Shown: piece after piece, positions 56,211 through 64,000 of the stretch
Layout of the letters: each line of letters opens with the position of its first letter
How positions within the stretch are numbered: the first letter of the stretch is position 1
Origin: Sulfurimonas sp. SAG-AH-194-L11
Lineage (GTDB): Bacteria > Campylobacterota > Campylobacteria > Campylobacterales > Sulfurimonadaceae
Reading direction: 5' to 3'
NCBI RefSeq assembly: GCF_029215995.1
Contig: NZ_JAEMVB010000006.1
Location: 1 to 64,000 of the forward strand
DNA length: 64,000 bases
Made by a program: the position numbers and the translations under genes
Notes under the pieces: generated by a model
The model's database searches: none
Told to the model about the DNA's origin: nothing
What the model saw: only the letters and a program-made list of their open reading frames with translations

Positions 56211-57167
56211 ATGAGTGTAGGAAAAAGAGTAGGGATAGTTGGTGCCGGTAATGTTGGTGCGACAGTGGCATATTCTCTAGTAATGCTTGGTGCATGTCAT
56301 GAAGTAATTTTACGTGATAATAAAATTGATGTAGCAAGAGGAAAGGCATTAGATATGTCTCAAGCTGCATCTGCTGTAAGAAGTCATACTGTTGTTAAAG
56401 TTGCTGAGGAAATGTCAGACTTAATAAACTGTGATGTTGTTGTTATAACTGCTGGTAGTCCAAGACTTCCTGGTATGAGTCGTGATGACTTACTTATGAT
56501 AAATGCAAAAATTACGAAAGAAGTTATACAAGGTGTAGCTAAATACTCTCCTGATGCTATCATTATAATGGTTTCAAATCCTTTAGATGCAATGACTTAT
56601 GTTGCACTTAAAGAGAGTGGTTTTGATAGAAGCCGTGTTATTGGTATGGCTGGAATCTTAGACAGTTCAAGAATGGCTGCATTTATTCAAGAAAAGCTTG
56701 GATATGGTGGTGGACAAATACGTGCATCTGTTATGGGTGGTCATGGTGATGATATGGTTCCTCTACCTCGTTATTCAACAGTAGCAGGAGTTCCTCTTTC
56801 TGATGTATTAACTGATGCTGAGATAGATGAGATAGTTGAGCGTACTCGTAAGGGTGGGGCTGAAATAGTAGGACATTTAAAAACAGGTTCAGCATATTAT
56901 GCTCCTGCAAAATCAACTGCTATTATGGTAAATGCAATACTTAAAGATACTAAGCAAATTTATCCTTGTGCAGTTCTCCTCGAAGGTGAATATGGCTTTA
57001 GCGATGTCGTTTCAGGTGTTCCTGTTATGATTGGTGCTAATGGTGCTGAAAAAATCCTTGAAGTAACACTAAATACACAAGAGAAAGAGATGTTTAAAAA
57101 TTCTTGTGAATCAGTGCAAGGGCTTATCGATACATTAAAAAACAATAATTTTTTTGACGGAGAGTAG
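56211..57167 (+). CDS. mdh: Malate dehydrogenase
   Basis: A 318-residue NAD-dependent MDH of the LDH-like type. The Rossmann loop [17 protein letters not shown] is at residues 7-23, [13 protein letters not shown] is the active loop with the substrate arginine, [11 protein letters not shown] follows, and the catalytic histidine lies in [23 protein letters not shown] ribosome binding site precedes the ATG. fumC starts five bases after the stop. Confidence 0.96.
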   Translation: MSVGKRVGIVGAGNVGATVAYSLVMLGACHEVILRDNKIDVARGKALDMSQAASAVRSHTVVKVAEEMSDLINCDVVVITAGSPRLPGMSRDDLLMINAKITKEVIQGVAKYSPDAIIIMVSNPLDAMTYVALKESGFDRSRVIGMAGILDSSRMAAFIQEKLGYGGGQIRASVMGGHGDDMVPLPRYSTVAGVPLSDVLTDAEIDEIVERTRKGGAEIVGHLKTGSAYYAPAKSTAIMVNAILKDTKQIYPCAVLLEGEYGFSDVVSGVPVMIGANGAEKILEVTLNTQEKEMFKNSCESVQGLIDTLKNNNFFDGE

Positions 57168-57171
57168 TAAA

Positions 57172-58563
57172 ATGAGTACAAGAATTGAAAAAGACACAAT
57201 GGGCGAAATTGAAGTTCCTATAGATGCTTACTGGGCAGCTCAAACACAAAGAAGTATACAAAACTTTGCTATTGGTGAAGAGACTATGCCTTATGAGATT
57301 ACAAGAGGTTTTTCTTATCTTAAAAAAGCTGTTGCACTTGTAAATGCAGATCTTGGTAAACTTGATCAAAAAAAAGCAGATGCGATAGCACAAGCTGCTG
57401 ATGATATGCTAGCAGGAAAACTTGATGGAAATTATCCACTTGTTGTATGGCAGACAGGTTCAGGTACACAGTCTAACATGAACAACAATGAAGTTCTTGC
57501 AAACCGTGCTACTGAAATTCTTGGTGGGGACTTTAGAGTTGAAAAACTTATTCACCCAAATGATGATGTAAATAAATCTCAATCTTCTAATGATACTTAC
57601 CCAACAGCACTTCATGTTGCAGCTGTCATATCAATGGAGACACAAGTACTTCCAGCAATTGCTAAACTTAAAAAAACATTAGCTGCAAAATCAGCAAAGT
57701 TTGAGTCAGTTGTAAAAATTGGACGTACACACTTACAAGATGCAACTCCAATTACACTCGGTCAAGAGATTAGTGGTTGGGTTGAAATGCTTAACAAGTG
57801 TGAAAAAATGGCAAAAGATTCTCTAGAAGCAGTTCGTGAACTTGCTATTGGTGGAACAGCTGTTGGAACAGGGCTTAACGCTCATCCAGAACTTGGTGAG
57901 AGAGTTGCTAAAAAGTTAAGTGAACTTACTGGTCATGATTTTATCACAGCACCAAATAAGTTCCATGCACTTACTTCTCATGATGCTCTTGTCTATTCTC
58001 ATGGTGCCCTAAAAGCACTTGCAGCAGATATGATGAAAATTGCTAATGATGTTAGATGGTTAGCATCAGGTCCACGTTGTGGTCTTGGTGAGTTGGAGAT
58101 TCCGGCAAATGAGCCAGGATCTTCAATCATGCCAGGAAAAGTTAATCCTACACAGGCTGAAGCTGTAACTATGGTTACATGTCAAGTTTTTGGTAACGAT
58201 GTAGCTATTTCTATGGGTGCTTCACAAGGAAACTTTGAGTTAAATGTTTTCAAACCAGTAATTGCTTTTAACTATTTACAATCTTGTCGTTTACTTGCTG
58301 ATTGTATTGTTTCATTTAATGATCATTGTGCTGTAGGCTTAGAACCTGTTGTAGATAAAATCGATCACTTTTTACATGATTCTTTAATGCTAGTTACTGC
58401 TCTTAATCCATATGTTGGTTATGACAATGCAGCAAAAATTGCAAAAACTGCACATAAGAATAATTCTACTTTAAAAGAAACAGCTATAGAGCTTGGTCTT
58501 TTAACTGCAGAAGAGTTTGATAAGTATGTAATACCAGAAAATATGATTGCACCAAAGGCTTAA
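57172..58563 (+). CDS. fumC: Class II fumarate hydratase
   Basis: A 463-residue fumarase of the aspartase/fumarase superfamily. Key segments are [60 protein letters not shown] and the signature [16 protein letters not shown]. The frame is open to 57154, but ATG 57172 ([16 protein letters not shown]) follows GGAGAG and starts where the family starts. It is co-transcribed with mdh. Confidence 0.95.
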   Translation: MSTRIEKDTMGEIEVPIDAYWAAQTQRSIQNFAIGEETMPYEITRGFSYLKKAVALVNADLGKLDQKKADAIAQAADDMLAGKLDGNYPLVVWQTGSGTQSNMNNNEVLANRATEILGGDFRVEKLIHPNDDVNKSQSSNDTYPTALHVAAVISMETQVLPAIAKLKKTLAAKSAKFESVVKIGRTHLQDATPITLGQEISGWVEMLNKCEKMAKDSLEAVRELAIGGTAVGTGLNAHPELGERVAKKLSELTGHDFITAPNKFHALTSHDALVYSHGALKALAADMMKIANDVRWLASGPRCGLGELEIPANEPGSSIMPGKVNPTQAEAVTMVTCQVFGNDVAISMGASQGNFELNVFKPVIAFNYLQSCRLLADCIVSFNDHCAVGLEPVVDKIDHFLHDSLMLVTALNPYVGYDNAAKIAKTAHKNNSTLKETAIELGLLTAEEFDKYVIPENMIAPKA

Positions 58564-58616
58564 AAACCAGTGCAAGAAAAATAAAATAAAATAAATTTAA
58601 TAATTAAGGAGAATAA

Positions 58617-59789
58617 ATGAATATACATGAGTATCAAGCAAAACAAATTTTTGCTAAATATGGTGTTCCAACACCAAAAGGTATAATGGTTGAAAGCGTG
58701 CCCGCAGCAGTAAAAGCAGCAGAAGAACTTGGTGGTCCAGTATGGGTTGTTAAAGCTCAAATTCACGCAGGTGGTCGTGGTCTTGGTGGTGGTGTTAAAC
58801 TTGCTAAGTCTATTGAAGAAGTAAGAACATTATCAGAAGAAATTCTTGGAATGACTCTTGTTACACATCAAACAGATGCTGCTGGTAAATTAGTACAAAA
58901 ACTATACATCGAAGATGGTGCAGATATCAAAGCTGAATACTATCTTTCTGTTGTTTTAGACAGAAAACTAGAAATGCCATCAATTGTTGCATCTACTGAA
59001 GGTGGAATGAACATTGAAGATGTTGCAGAAAATACTCCAGAAAAAATTATTAAAGTTCCAGTTGATCCAGCTATTGGTTTTCAGAGTTTTCACGGTCGTG
59101 AACTAGCATTTGGTCTTGGTATCACTGATAAAACAGAACAAAAAAATATTATCTCTTTTGCAAGTAAATTATTTAAGCTTTACATGGAAAATGATGCTGA
59201 GATGATTGAGATTAACCCTCTAGTAAGAACTGGTTCAGGTGAATTTTTAGCACTTGATGGAAAAATGGGATTTGACAACTCTGCACTTGGACGTCATCCA
59301 GATATCGAAGCTATGAGAGACTTATCTGAAGAAGATGCTGATGAAGTTGAAGCTGCTAAATATGGCCTTTCATATGTTGCCCTTGATGGTGAAATCGGTT
59401 GTATGGTAAATGGTGCTGGTCTTGCTATGGGTACTATGGATACAATTAATCACATGGGTGGAACACCTGCTAACTTCCTTGATGTTGGTGGTAGTGCTAA
59501 TGCCGAGACTGTTGCAAAAGGTTTTGAGATTATTCTTAGAAATCCAAATGTAAAAGCAATTTTTGTAAATATTTTTGGTGGAATCGTTCGTTGTGACCGT
59601 ATTGCTAATGGTATTATTGAAGCAACTAAAATTACAGATGTTAATGTACCTGTAATTGTACGTCTTGATGGAACGAATGCTCCAGAAGCATCTGAAATAT
59701 TAAAAAAAGCAAATATATCTAACTTAATTGTCGGTGATGACTTAGCAGATGGTGCTGCTAAAGCTGTTGCTGCTGCGAAAGGAAATTAA
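58617..59789 (+). CDS. sucC: Succinyl-CoA synthetase beta subunit
   Basis: A 390-residue ATP-grasp subunit. MNIHEYQAKQIFAKYGVPTP is the standard start, AGGRGLGGGVKLAKS the nucleotide loop, and FVNIFGGIVRCDRIANGI the subunit and CoA region. An AAGGAG ribosome binding site precedes it in a 53-base gap. sucD follows after four bases. In the reductive cycle it makes succinyl-CoA. Confidence 0.97.
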   Translation: MNIHEYQAKQIFAKYGVPTPKGIMVESVPAAVKAAEELGGPVWVVKAQIHAGGRGLGGGVKLAKSIEEVRTLSEEILGMTLVTHQTDAAGKLVQKLYIEDGADIKAEYYLSVVLDRKLEMPSIVASTEGGMNIEDVAENTPEKIIKVPVDPAIGFQSFHGRELAFGLGITDKTEQKNIISFASKLFKLYMENDAEMIEINPLVRTGSGEFLALDGKMGFDNSALGRHPDIEAMRDLSEEDADEVEAAKYGLSYVALDGEIGCMVNGAGLAMGTMDTINHMGGTPANFLDVGGSANAETVAKGFEIILRNPNVKAIFVNIFGGIVRCDRIANGIIEATKITDVNVPVIVRLDGTNAPEASEILKKANISNLIVGDDLADGAAKAVAAAKGN

Positions 59790-59793
59790 TTAA

Positions 59794-60669
59794 ATGTCTA
59801 TACTAGTAAACAAAGATACAAAAGTAATCGTTCAAGGTTTCACAGGTAAAGAGGGTTCTTTTCATGCTGAGCAATGTTTAGCATATGGAACTAAAATTGT
59901 TGGTGGTGTTACACCAAACAAGGGTGGTCAAACACACCTAGGAAAACCAGTTTTTAATACTGTAGCAGATGCTGTTAAAACTACTGGTGCTACTGTTTCT
60001 ATGATTTTTGTTCCACCTGCTTTTGTTGGTGATGCTGTTATGGAAGCTGCAGAAGCCGGAATTGAACTTGCTGTAATTATTACAGAAGGTGCTCCTGTTA
60101 AAGACATGCAAATGGCTAAAGCTCATGCAACTAAACATGGTATGAAAACACTTGGGCCAAACTGTCCTGGTATTATCACGGCTGAAGAGTGTAAAATTGG
60201 AATTATGCCTGGTATGATTTTCAAAAAAGGTAATGTTGGACTTATTTCAAAGTCTGGTACATTAACTTATGAAGGTGCTAACCAAGTTTGTAAAGAAGGT
60301 TTTGGTATTTCAACAGCTGTTGGAATAGGTGGAGATCCAATTATTGGTCTTTCATATCTTCAACTTCTTCCAATGTTCGAAGCAGATCCAGAAACTGAGT
60401 GTATTGTTCTTATTGGTGAAATCGGTGGAGATCTTGAAATTCAAGCTGCTGCCTACATTAAAGATCATGTTACAAAACCAGTTGTTGCATTTATTGCAGG
60501 TCAAACTGCTCCTAAAGGTAAAACAATGGGTCATGCTGGTGCAATCGTATCAGGTTCTGCAGGTACTGCAGCGGAAAAAATGGCTGCACTAGAAGCTGCT
60601 GGTGCAACAGTTGTTGTTTCTCCTGCTGAAATCGGTCAAGCTGTCACTAAGGCAATGGCTAAAAAGTAA
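59794..60669 (+). CDS. sucD: Succinyl-CoA synthetase alpha subunit
   Basis: A 291-residue partner of Suc[18 protein letters not shown] is the CoA-binding Rossmann start, [20 protein letters not shown] the core, and the phosphorylated histidine lies in [14 protein letters not shown]. Its TAA shares a base with the ATG of the following small gene. Confidence 0.97.
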   Translation: MSILVNKDTKVIVQGFTGKEGSFHAEQCLAYGTKIVGGVTPNKGGQTHLGKPVFNTVADAVKTTGATVSMIFVPPAFVGDAVMEAAEAGIELAVIITEGAPVKDMQMAKAHATKHGMKTLGPNCPGIITAEECKIGIMPGMIFKKGNVGLISKSGTLTYEGANQVCKEGFGISTAVGIGGDPIIGLSYLQLLPMFEADPETECIVLIGEIGGDLEIQAAAYIKDHVTKPVVAFIAGQTAPKGKTMGHAGAIVSGSAGTAAEKMAALEAAGATVVVSPAEIGQAVTKAMAKK

Positions 60670-60917
60670 TGATAAAAACTTTAGAATTACAAGATCTAAG
60701 CTGTGGTGCTTGTGCTGAGACTATTAGAACTGGACTTGACCTTGCAGGTTTTACATCTGTAAAGGTTACTCTTTTAACTCATCCTCATACTGCATCAGCT
60801 GAGATCATAGATGATGAGCATTTTGAACTTTTCAAGTCAGTTTTAAGAGGTCATGGTTACCGTTTAGTTGGTGATGAACTACAAAGACCTGATAAACCAT
60901 CAGGTGATTATGCTTAG
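60669..60917 (+). CDS. Heavy-metal-associated (HMA) domain protein
   Basis: An 82-residue protein with the HMA pattern: LSCGACAETI puts the metal-binding cysteines at residues 12 and 15, and the beta-alpha-beta order fits a CopZ-like metallochaperone fold. The last ten residues are an extra polar tail. It is translationally coupled to sucD (TAATG) and is the last gene of the TCA block, which is an odd place for a copper-type protein. A terminator follows. Confidence 0.8.
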   Translation: MIKTLELQDLSCGACAETIRTGLDLAGFTSVKVTLLTHPHTASAEIIDDEHFELFKSVLRGHGYRLVGDELQRPDKPSGDYA

Positions 60918-60936
60918 TAATCTTTACAGACACTTG

Positions 60937-60966
60937 AGGTAAGCTAAAATAGCTTACCTTTTTTTT
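60937..60966 (+). terminator. Intrinsic terminator of the mdh-fumC-sucCD-HMA block
   Basis: A perfect 9-base stem AGGTAAGCT / AGCTTACCT with loop AAAAT is followed by eight T residues, 20 bases after the HMA gene stop. Confidence 0.92.
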
Positions 60967-60994
60967 AAAATTTAATATTAATATTATTTAATAT

Positions 60995-61612
60995 TTATAC
61001 TTTTATGCTTTCCCAAAAGAAATCTACATGCTTTTCAAAATGTGTAGAGAAGGCATTGGTAGATAGTTCATCAAAATGCATTAAAGTGATTTGAAGCCTA
61101 ATATAGAATAGGGTGGATAGAAACTCATAAGAAACCATCATAGGATCACCAGAGCGAATAAGTGAGCTCTGCATCATGATAAAGAAACCTTCTGAAAGGA
61201 CTTTAATATTTTTTTCATGAAATTCTGTCATAAACTCTGCTCTTAAGTCTCTATTTTGCATTAGTTCTATCATTAGCAATCTGAACATATTTTCATTCAT
61301 TTTATCAAAGGTTAGCATCTTATGCTGGAGTGCAAATTTTTGTAAAAATGGTTTTCCTCTTGTTGCTAATTCTTTTATTTCTTCACTAGAAAGAGAGAAG
61401 GGCGAAGAGAAAATCCCCTTTGCTACCTCGAGAAATATCTCCTCTTTATTTTTATAATGATTATAGATAGCACTCTCTCTTATTCCAACTTCTGAAGCTA
61501 TTTTTCTTACACTTGTACCTTTATACCCTAGTTTAGAGAATAGGGTGGTTGATACTTTAAGTATTTTCTCTTTAGTTCCGCTACGCTTAGCAGGTATCGT
61601 ATTTATAGGCAT
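60995..61612 (-). CDS. TetR/AcrR family regulator
   Basis: A 205-residue repressor. The N-terminal helix-turn-helix is clear: EKILKVSTTLFSKLGYKGTS, then VRKIASEVGIRESAIYNHY and KNKEEIF. The C-terminal ligand domain is divergent, so the ligand is unknown. AAGGAG precedes the ATG. Four 16-base palindrome-like sites at 61633-61743 lie upstream and are its likely operators, suggesting self-repression. No efflux pump or enzyme gene stands divergent to it; the neighbour is rnpB. Confidence 0.92.
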   Translation of the reverse strand: MPINTIPAKRSGTKEKILKVSTTLFSKLGYKGTSVRKIASEVGIRESAIYNHYKNKEEIFLEVAKGIFSSPFSLSSEEIKELATRGKPFLQKFALQHKMLTFDKMNENMFRLLMIELMQNRDLRAEFMTEFHEKNIKVLSEGFFIMMQSSLIRSGDPMMVSYEFLSTLFYIRLQITLMHFDELSTNAFSTHFEKHVDFFWESIKV

Positions 61613-61632
61613 TTAAGCTCCTTTTATATACT

Positions 61633-61743
61633 ATGAACGCTTGTTAATAATGTATCTATTATATATGAACACTTGTTAATTATAGCTTATTTTATAAGAA
61701 TAACTGTTCATATATTTATCTATATCAATGAACAGTTGTTCAT
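61633..61743. promoter_or_regulatory. Four evenly spaced operator-like palindromes
   Basis: Four related 16-base sites lie at 61633-61648 (ATGAACGCTTGTTAAT), 61665-61680 (ATGAACACTTGTTAAT), 61696-61711 (reverse strand ATGAACAGTTATTCTT) and 61728-61743 (ATGAACAGTTGTTCAT). Start-to-start distances are 32, 31 and 32 bases, about three helical turns. They fill the region between the tetR start and the rnpB promoter. Confidence 0.8.
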
Positions 61744-61775
61744 CAATTAAAAAAGATATATAAAGGTTTTTTTAG

Positions 61776-61781
61776 TACAAT
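61776..61781 (+). promoter_or_regulatory. Probable -10 box of rnpB
   Basis: TACAAT ends five bases before the start of the first RNase P helix. A -35 box is not evident. The fourth operator-like site ends 32 bases upstream, close to the -35 region. Confidence 0.5.
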
Positions 61782-61786
61782 TTCGT

Positions 61787-62111
61787 AGGTACAAGGATAG
61801 TTACTTGGGAATCTCCCAAGAGGAAAGTCCGAGCTGCTGTAAGACAGTGTTCCATTTAACTAATGGCCGTAGTAATACGAGGGAAAGTGCAACAGAGATT
61901 AGACTTCTTATGTTTTTAACGTAAGTAAAGGTGAAAAGGTGTGTGTAAGAGACCACCAGTCTCTATAGTGATATAGAGAGCTTGTAAACCCAACATGGCA
62001 GCAAGAAACAGATGGTTAGCGTCTTACAATGCTATTGTTTCGCTAGAGGCACAACGTAAGGTGTGCAGTAGATTAATAACTATTACTACAAAACTCGGCT
62101 TATTTGTACCT
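61787..62111 (+). ncRNA. rnpB: RNase P RNA
   Basis: The conserved bacterial RNase P parts occur in order: GAGGAAAGTCCGAGCT at 61820, AATACGAGGGAAAGTGCAAC-type P10/11 region, GGTGAAAAGGTGTGTGTAAG, GACCACCAGT, TTGTAAACCC, and ACAAAACTCGGCTTA near the 3' end. The ends pair as P1: AGGTACAA (61787-61794) with TTGTACCT (62104-62111). About 325 bases, short but normal for Campylobacterota. Confidence 0.95.
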
Positions 62112-62144
62112 CACATATTAATGTATAAACTCAAAATTTCTACA

Positions 62145-62194
62145 ACCTCTATCGATATCTTAAAAACTGTTGTTTTTAAGATATCGATAGAGGT
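62145..62194. repeat. 23-base perfect inverted repeat after rnpB
   Basis: Positions 62145-62167 and 62172-62194 are exact reverse complements around a 4-base loop TGTT. No T run follows, but the top of the stem is A/T-rich. It may act as a terminator or stabilise the 3' end of the rnpB transcript. Confidence 0.8.
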
Positions 62195-62295
62195 ACTTCA
62201 AATGAAAAAATCAATAATATTTGTTTAGTGCATGTGCTACTCCACACATAGAACATACCCAAGACAATCTACTACAAATAACGATGAAATGATAA

Positions 62296-62421
62296 GGTAA
62301 TCATAATATATTTGCTGAGTATAACTACGAATTTATAGATGTTAAGGGTAATATCCACTTTTTTACACTTAAAACTAATACAGATACTGAATACTTGATA
62401 TTAGAAAATATGAAGTATTAA
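62296..62421 (+). pseudogene. Possible gene remnant, family unknown
   Basis: The frame is open for 41 codons after a stop at 62293-62295 and ends in TAA, but has no start codon until near its end. The middle reads AEYNYEFIDVKGNIHFFTL and LKTNTDTEYLILENMKY, which looks like real protein rather than random AT-rich sequence. I do not recognise the family. Confidence 0.35.
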
Positions 62422-62533
62422 AGAATTAAAATGATTTACAGTTTAGACAAGAAACTCTTTCTTAAACTTTTAAGTGTACTTTCCTATGAAGAACTATATA
62501 CAAAGGTAGAATCTTTTAGACTTCTGTATGAGG

Positions 62534-63204
62534 TTTCTAAGCTACCTGTGCGGTAGTTTACTGAAGTATAGAGAATAGATTAAGGGGTGTAAATTTCTAA
62601 GCTACCTGTGCGGTAGTTTACTTTTTAATATATTTTTTACAATATCACCTCCTTTTCTAAGCTACCTGTGCGGTAGTTTACTTGGTTATACAATTTAGAA
62701 TCAAGCATTTGCATTTCTAAGCTACCTGTGCGGTAGTTTACCTTGTTGGAATTTTTAAATTTGGATGGATAATTTTCTAAGCTACCTGTGCGGTAGTTTA
62801 CCAGCACTTTATCAGTCTATTTTAAAAGGTACTTTTCTAAGCTACCTGTGCGGTAGTTTACCTGGAGTAATTGTTGACCTTGTCGGAGTTACTTTTCTAA
62901 GCTACCTGTGCGGTAGTTTACATATCTCCTCTACTGTGATTTTGTATCTTTGTTTTTCTAAGCTACCTGTGCGGTAGTTTACACTAGTATATATACTGCT
63001 AAAAACCATGCAGTTTTCTAAGCTACCTGTGCGGTAGTTTACATTTAGATGATAAATATAAGTTAGAATATTTATTTCTAAGCTACCTGTGCGGTAGTTT
63101 ACTTTTAAATGAGAATACAATCCCATCTTTTATGTTTCTAAGCTACCTGTGCGGTAGTTTACTTAAAAATGCAAACTCACATATTTCTTTATATTTTCTA
63201 AGCT
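62534..63204 (-). CRISPR. Type I-F CRISPR array, 11 full repeats plus a truncated one
   Basis: Eleven identical 28-base repeats start at 62534, 62594, 62654, 62714, 62774, 62834, 62894, 62955, 63015, 63075 and 63135, with spacers of 32 bases (one of 33, before 62955). A twelfth copy at 63195 keeps only its first 10 bases (TTTCTAAGCT). On the minus strand the repeat begins GTAAACTACCGCACAGG and ends AGCTTAGAAA: a CTACC/GGTAG hairpin around GCACA and the 8-base handle CTTAGAAA of type I-F crRNAs. Transcription should run leftward, which puts the missing leader at the right end, exactly where the truncated repeat meets the cas5fv fragment. Confidence 0.97.
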
Positions 63205-63663
63205 TTAAAATTTTTGGATAACAACTTTAATGGCACTAATTATTTAAATAATAAGGGTTTAGTCGTGCCATCTACTCTATATTGTTCAAGCTTATACATT
63301 CAATATAACAGATTGTTAAACAAATATGACATGAGTTCTGTTCTTACTAAATCTGGAACAATTAGTGGAATATCCAAACGGATATTTACAAAAAAAGATT
63401 TCATGAATCGATTTACAACAGGAGACAAGAAGAAAATATTTGGAAATCCATATATAAAAAAAGAGTTCATAAAAGGTGAAGGGCAGGTTACATCTACTTT
63501 ACAAAAAGCAAATGGAACACTAGATATAACCTTAGATATACCTCGAGAAAAGGCAAAAGAGCTAAAGAGACTTATTGAAAATGCTGGTGTCTCAAGTTTT
63601 TACATAGGTAAAAAGGGGTTGGCTTATGTAACAAATATAGATCCGAGGGAGGTTCAAAAGTGA
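63202..63663 (+). pseudogene. 5'-truncated cas5fv (type I-F2/I-Fv Cascade subunit), C-terminal half
   Basis: About 153 codons. Segments such as [39 protein letters not shown] and [20 protein letters not shown] match what I recall of the C-terminal half of Shewanella Cas5fv, a protein of about 330 residues; this is from memory, not a search. The frame begins right at the truncated CRISPR repeat (GCT at 63202 follows the repeat-borne TAA at 63199-63201). The only start is a TTG at 63214 without a ribosome binding site. The N-terminal half is missing, so it is most likely non-functional. It overlaps cas6f by four bases (GTGA). Confidence 0.8.
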
Positions 63664-64000
63664 ATTACTTTATTGATATAAAATTAATGTCATCAAAAGA
63701 GATACAAGAAAATATATTGCTTAACCAACTTTATACTAATTTTCACAAACGATTGTATGATTTAAAAGCTGATAATATAGGAGTTAGTTTTCCAAGATAT
63801 AAATTGAAATTAGGTGATGTATTTCGTATTCATGGAGAACAAAAAGACTTAGAATGTTTGCAAAAGCAAAATTGGTTGGGAGAACTTTCTAAATTTTGTT
63901 TAGTAAATATAATTACAGAAATTCCAAATAATACACAGTATAGAATAGTTTCAAGAGTACAAACAACGATGTCACAGTCTAAACTTAGAAGACTAATTAA
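63660..64000 (+). CDS. cas6f: CRISPR endoribonuclease Cas6f/Csy4 (3' end outside window)
   Basis: The frame opens with GTG at 63660, overlapping the cas5fv stop (GTGA), and stays open to the window edge (113 codons). It reads NYFIDIKLM at the start, a histidine at residue 29 in NFHKRLYDL at the place of the catalytic histidine of Pseudomonas Csy4, then [20 protein letters not shown] and [18 protein letters not shown], which includes the arginine-rich helix that binds the repeat hairpin. Cas6f cuts the array transcript and stays on the crRNA. Its normal upstream promoter would have been lost in the deletion. Confidence 0.93.
   Translation, partial: MNYFIDIKLMSSKEIQENILLNQLYTNFHKRLYDLKADNIGVSFPRYKLKLGDVFRIHGEQKDLECLQKQNWLGELSKFCLVNIITEIPNNTQYRIVSRVQTTMSQSKLRRLI

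Larger units (their letters stand above)
62112..62533. other. 422-base gap with a hairpin and gene debris before the CRISPR array
   Basis: No complete gene of good quality is seen. The gap holds a 23-base perfect inverted repeat (62145-62194), a frame open from 62296 to 62421 with no start codon (reading EFIDVKGNIHFFTLKTN in its middle), and a 41-codon frame from ATG 62431 that runs into the first CRISPR repeat (MIYSLDKKLFLKLLSVLSYE at its start). The last two look like leftovers of lost genes; I cannot name a family. Confidence 0.5.

Noticed and set aside
61995-62228. 77-codon reading frame on the plus strand
   Set aside because: It lies mostly inside the RNase P RNA gene and runs into the 23-base hairpin; the RNA structure explains the sequence.
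62765-62977. 70-codon frame with a repeated LSYLCGSLP motif
   Set aside because: The protein repeat is just the CRISPR repeat translated every 60 bases; not a repeat protein.
62902-63126. 74-codon minus-strand frame with repeated VNYRTGSLE
   Set aside because: Again the CRISPR repeat read in another frame.
63202-64000. A CRISPR-associated transposon (Tn7-like with type I-F3)
   Set aside because: The subunit before cas6f looks like Cas5fv of I-F2, not the fused Cas8/Cas5 or Cas7 of transposon systems, and no tniQ, tnsA/B/C or transposon end is visible.

Overview
The window is AT-rich, densely packed bacterial chromosome that reads as a Campylobacterota (epsilonproteobacterial) genome, most like Sulfurimonas or a close relative. 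Four points support this. There is a full set of TCA-cycle genes of the type used in the reductive cycle: acnB, a monomeric NADP isocitrate dehydrogenase, mdh, fumC and sucCD. The S4 protein-tsaE-lptB-rpoN gene order is the one I know from Campylobacter. FlgA and FlgL are present with a sigma-54 promoter. Typical Campylobacterota housekeeping genes fill the rest. The assignment is an inference from gene content; no database was searched.

Layout. Positions 1-7069 hold most of a compact Tad (tight adherence) pilus locus: cpaE/tadZ (cut by the window edge), cpaF/tadA, tadB, tadC, cpaB, a TadE-like pseudopilin, a secretin with an unusual SH3-like tail, and an Flp-like pilin behind its own promoter. 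A SAM methyltransferase on the minus strand and a membrane GGDEF-EAL protein follow. Positions 10200-14602 are an operon of an S4 RNA-binding protein, trpD, tsaE, lptB, rpoN and a TIGR02757 gene. Positions 14645-22318 carry a CoA-binding protein, ilvA, a beta-propeller plus alpha-solenoid protein, ilvB, ilvH, lpxD, a 66-residue protein and a globin. Positions 22315-29043 (minus) are aspC, cysE, speA, a membrane-anchored glutamate-synthase-like FMN protein and hisS. A DEAD-box helicase (plus) converges on a minus-strand run of flgA-ubiX-coaD-tmk-fkbM-ycaO preceded by tRNA-Leu(CAA). Then come flgL, ftsK, a DUF3820 protein, acnB, a REC-GGDEF-EAL protein, lolA (minus), secA, lolC/E, a giant AsmA-like gene (minus) overlapping mltG head to head, and the icd-mdh-fumC-sucC-sucD-HMA block ending in a clear terminator at 60937-60966.

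The last 3 kb is the accessory region: a TetR regulator with four evenly spaced operator-like palindromes, the RNase P RNA gene, a 23-bp perfect hairpin, gene debris, and a type I-F2 (I-Fv) CRISPR array with 11 intact repeats. The array ends in a 10-nt repeat stub fused directly to the C-terminal half of cas5fv, followed by cas6f running off the window. The leader side of the array and the front of the cas operon appear to have been lost in one deletion.

The most noteworthy items are the array/cas5fv junction, the phased TetR operators beside rnpB, a methyltransferase gene whose coding frame runs into tmk without any standard start codon, a eukaryote-coat-like propeller-solenoid protein, head-to-head overlapping genes that encode two membrane anchors from one DNA segment, and a crossed inverted-repeat element at 8077-8152. 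I found no convincing complete new system.
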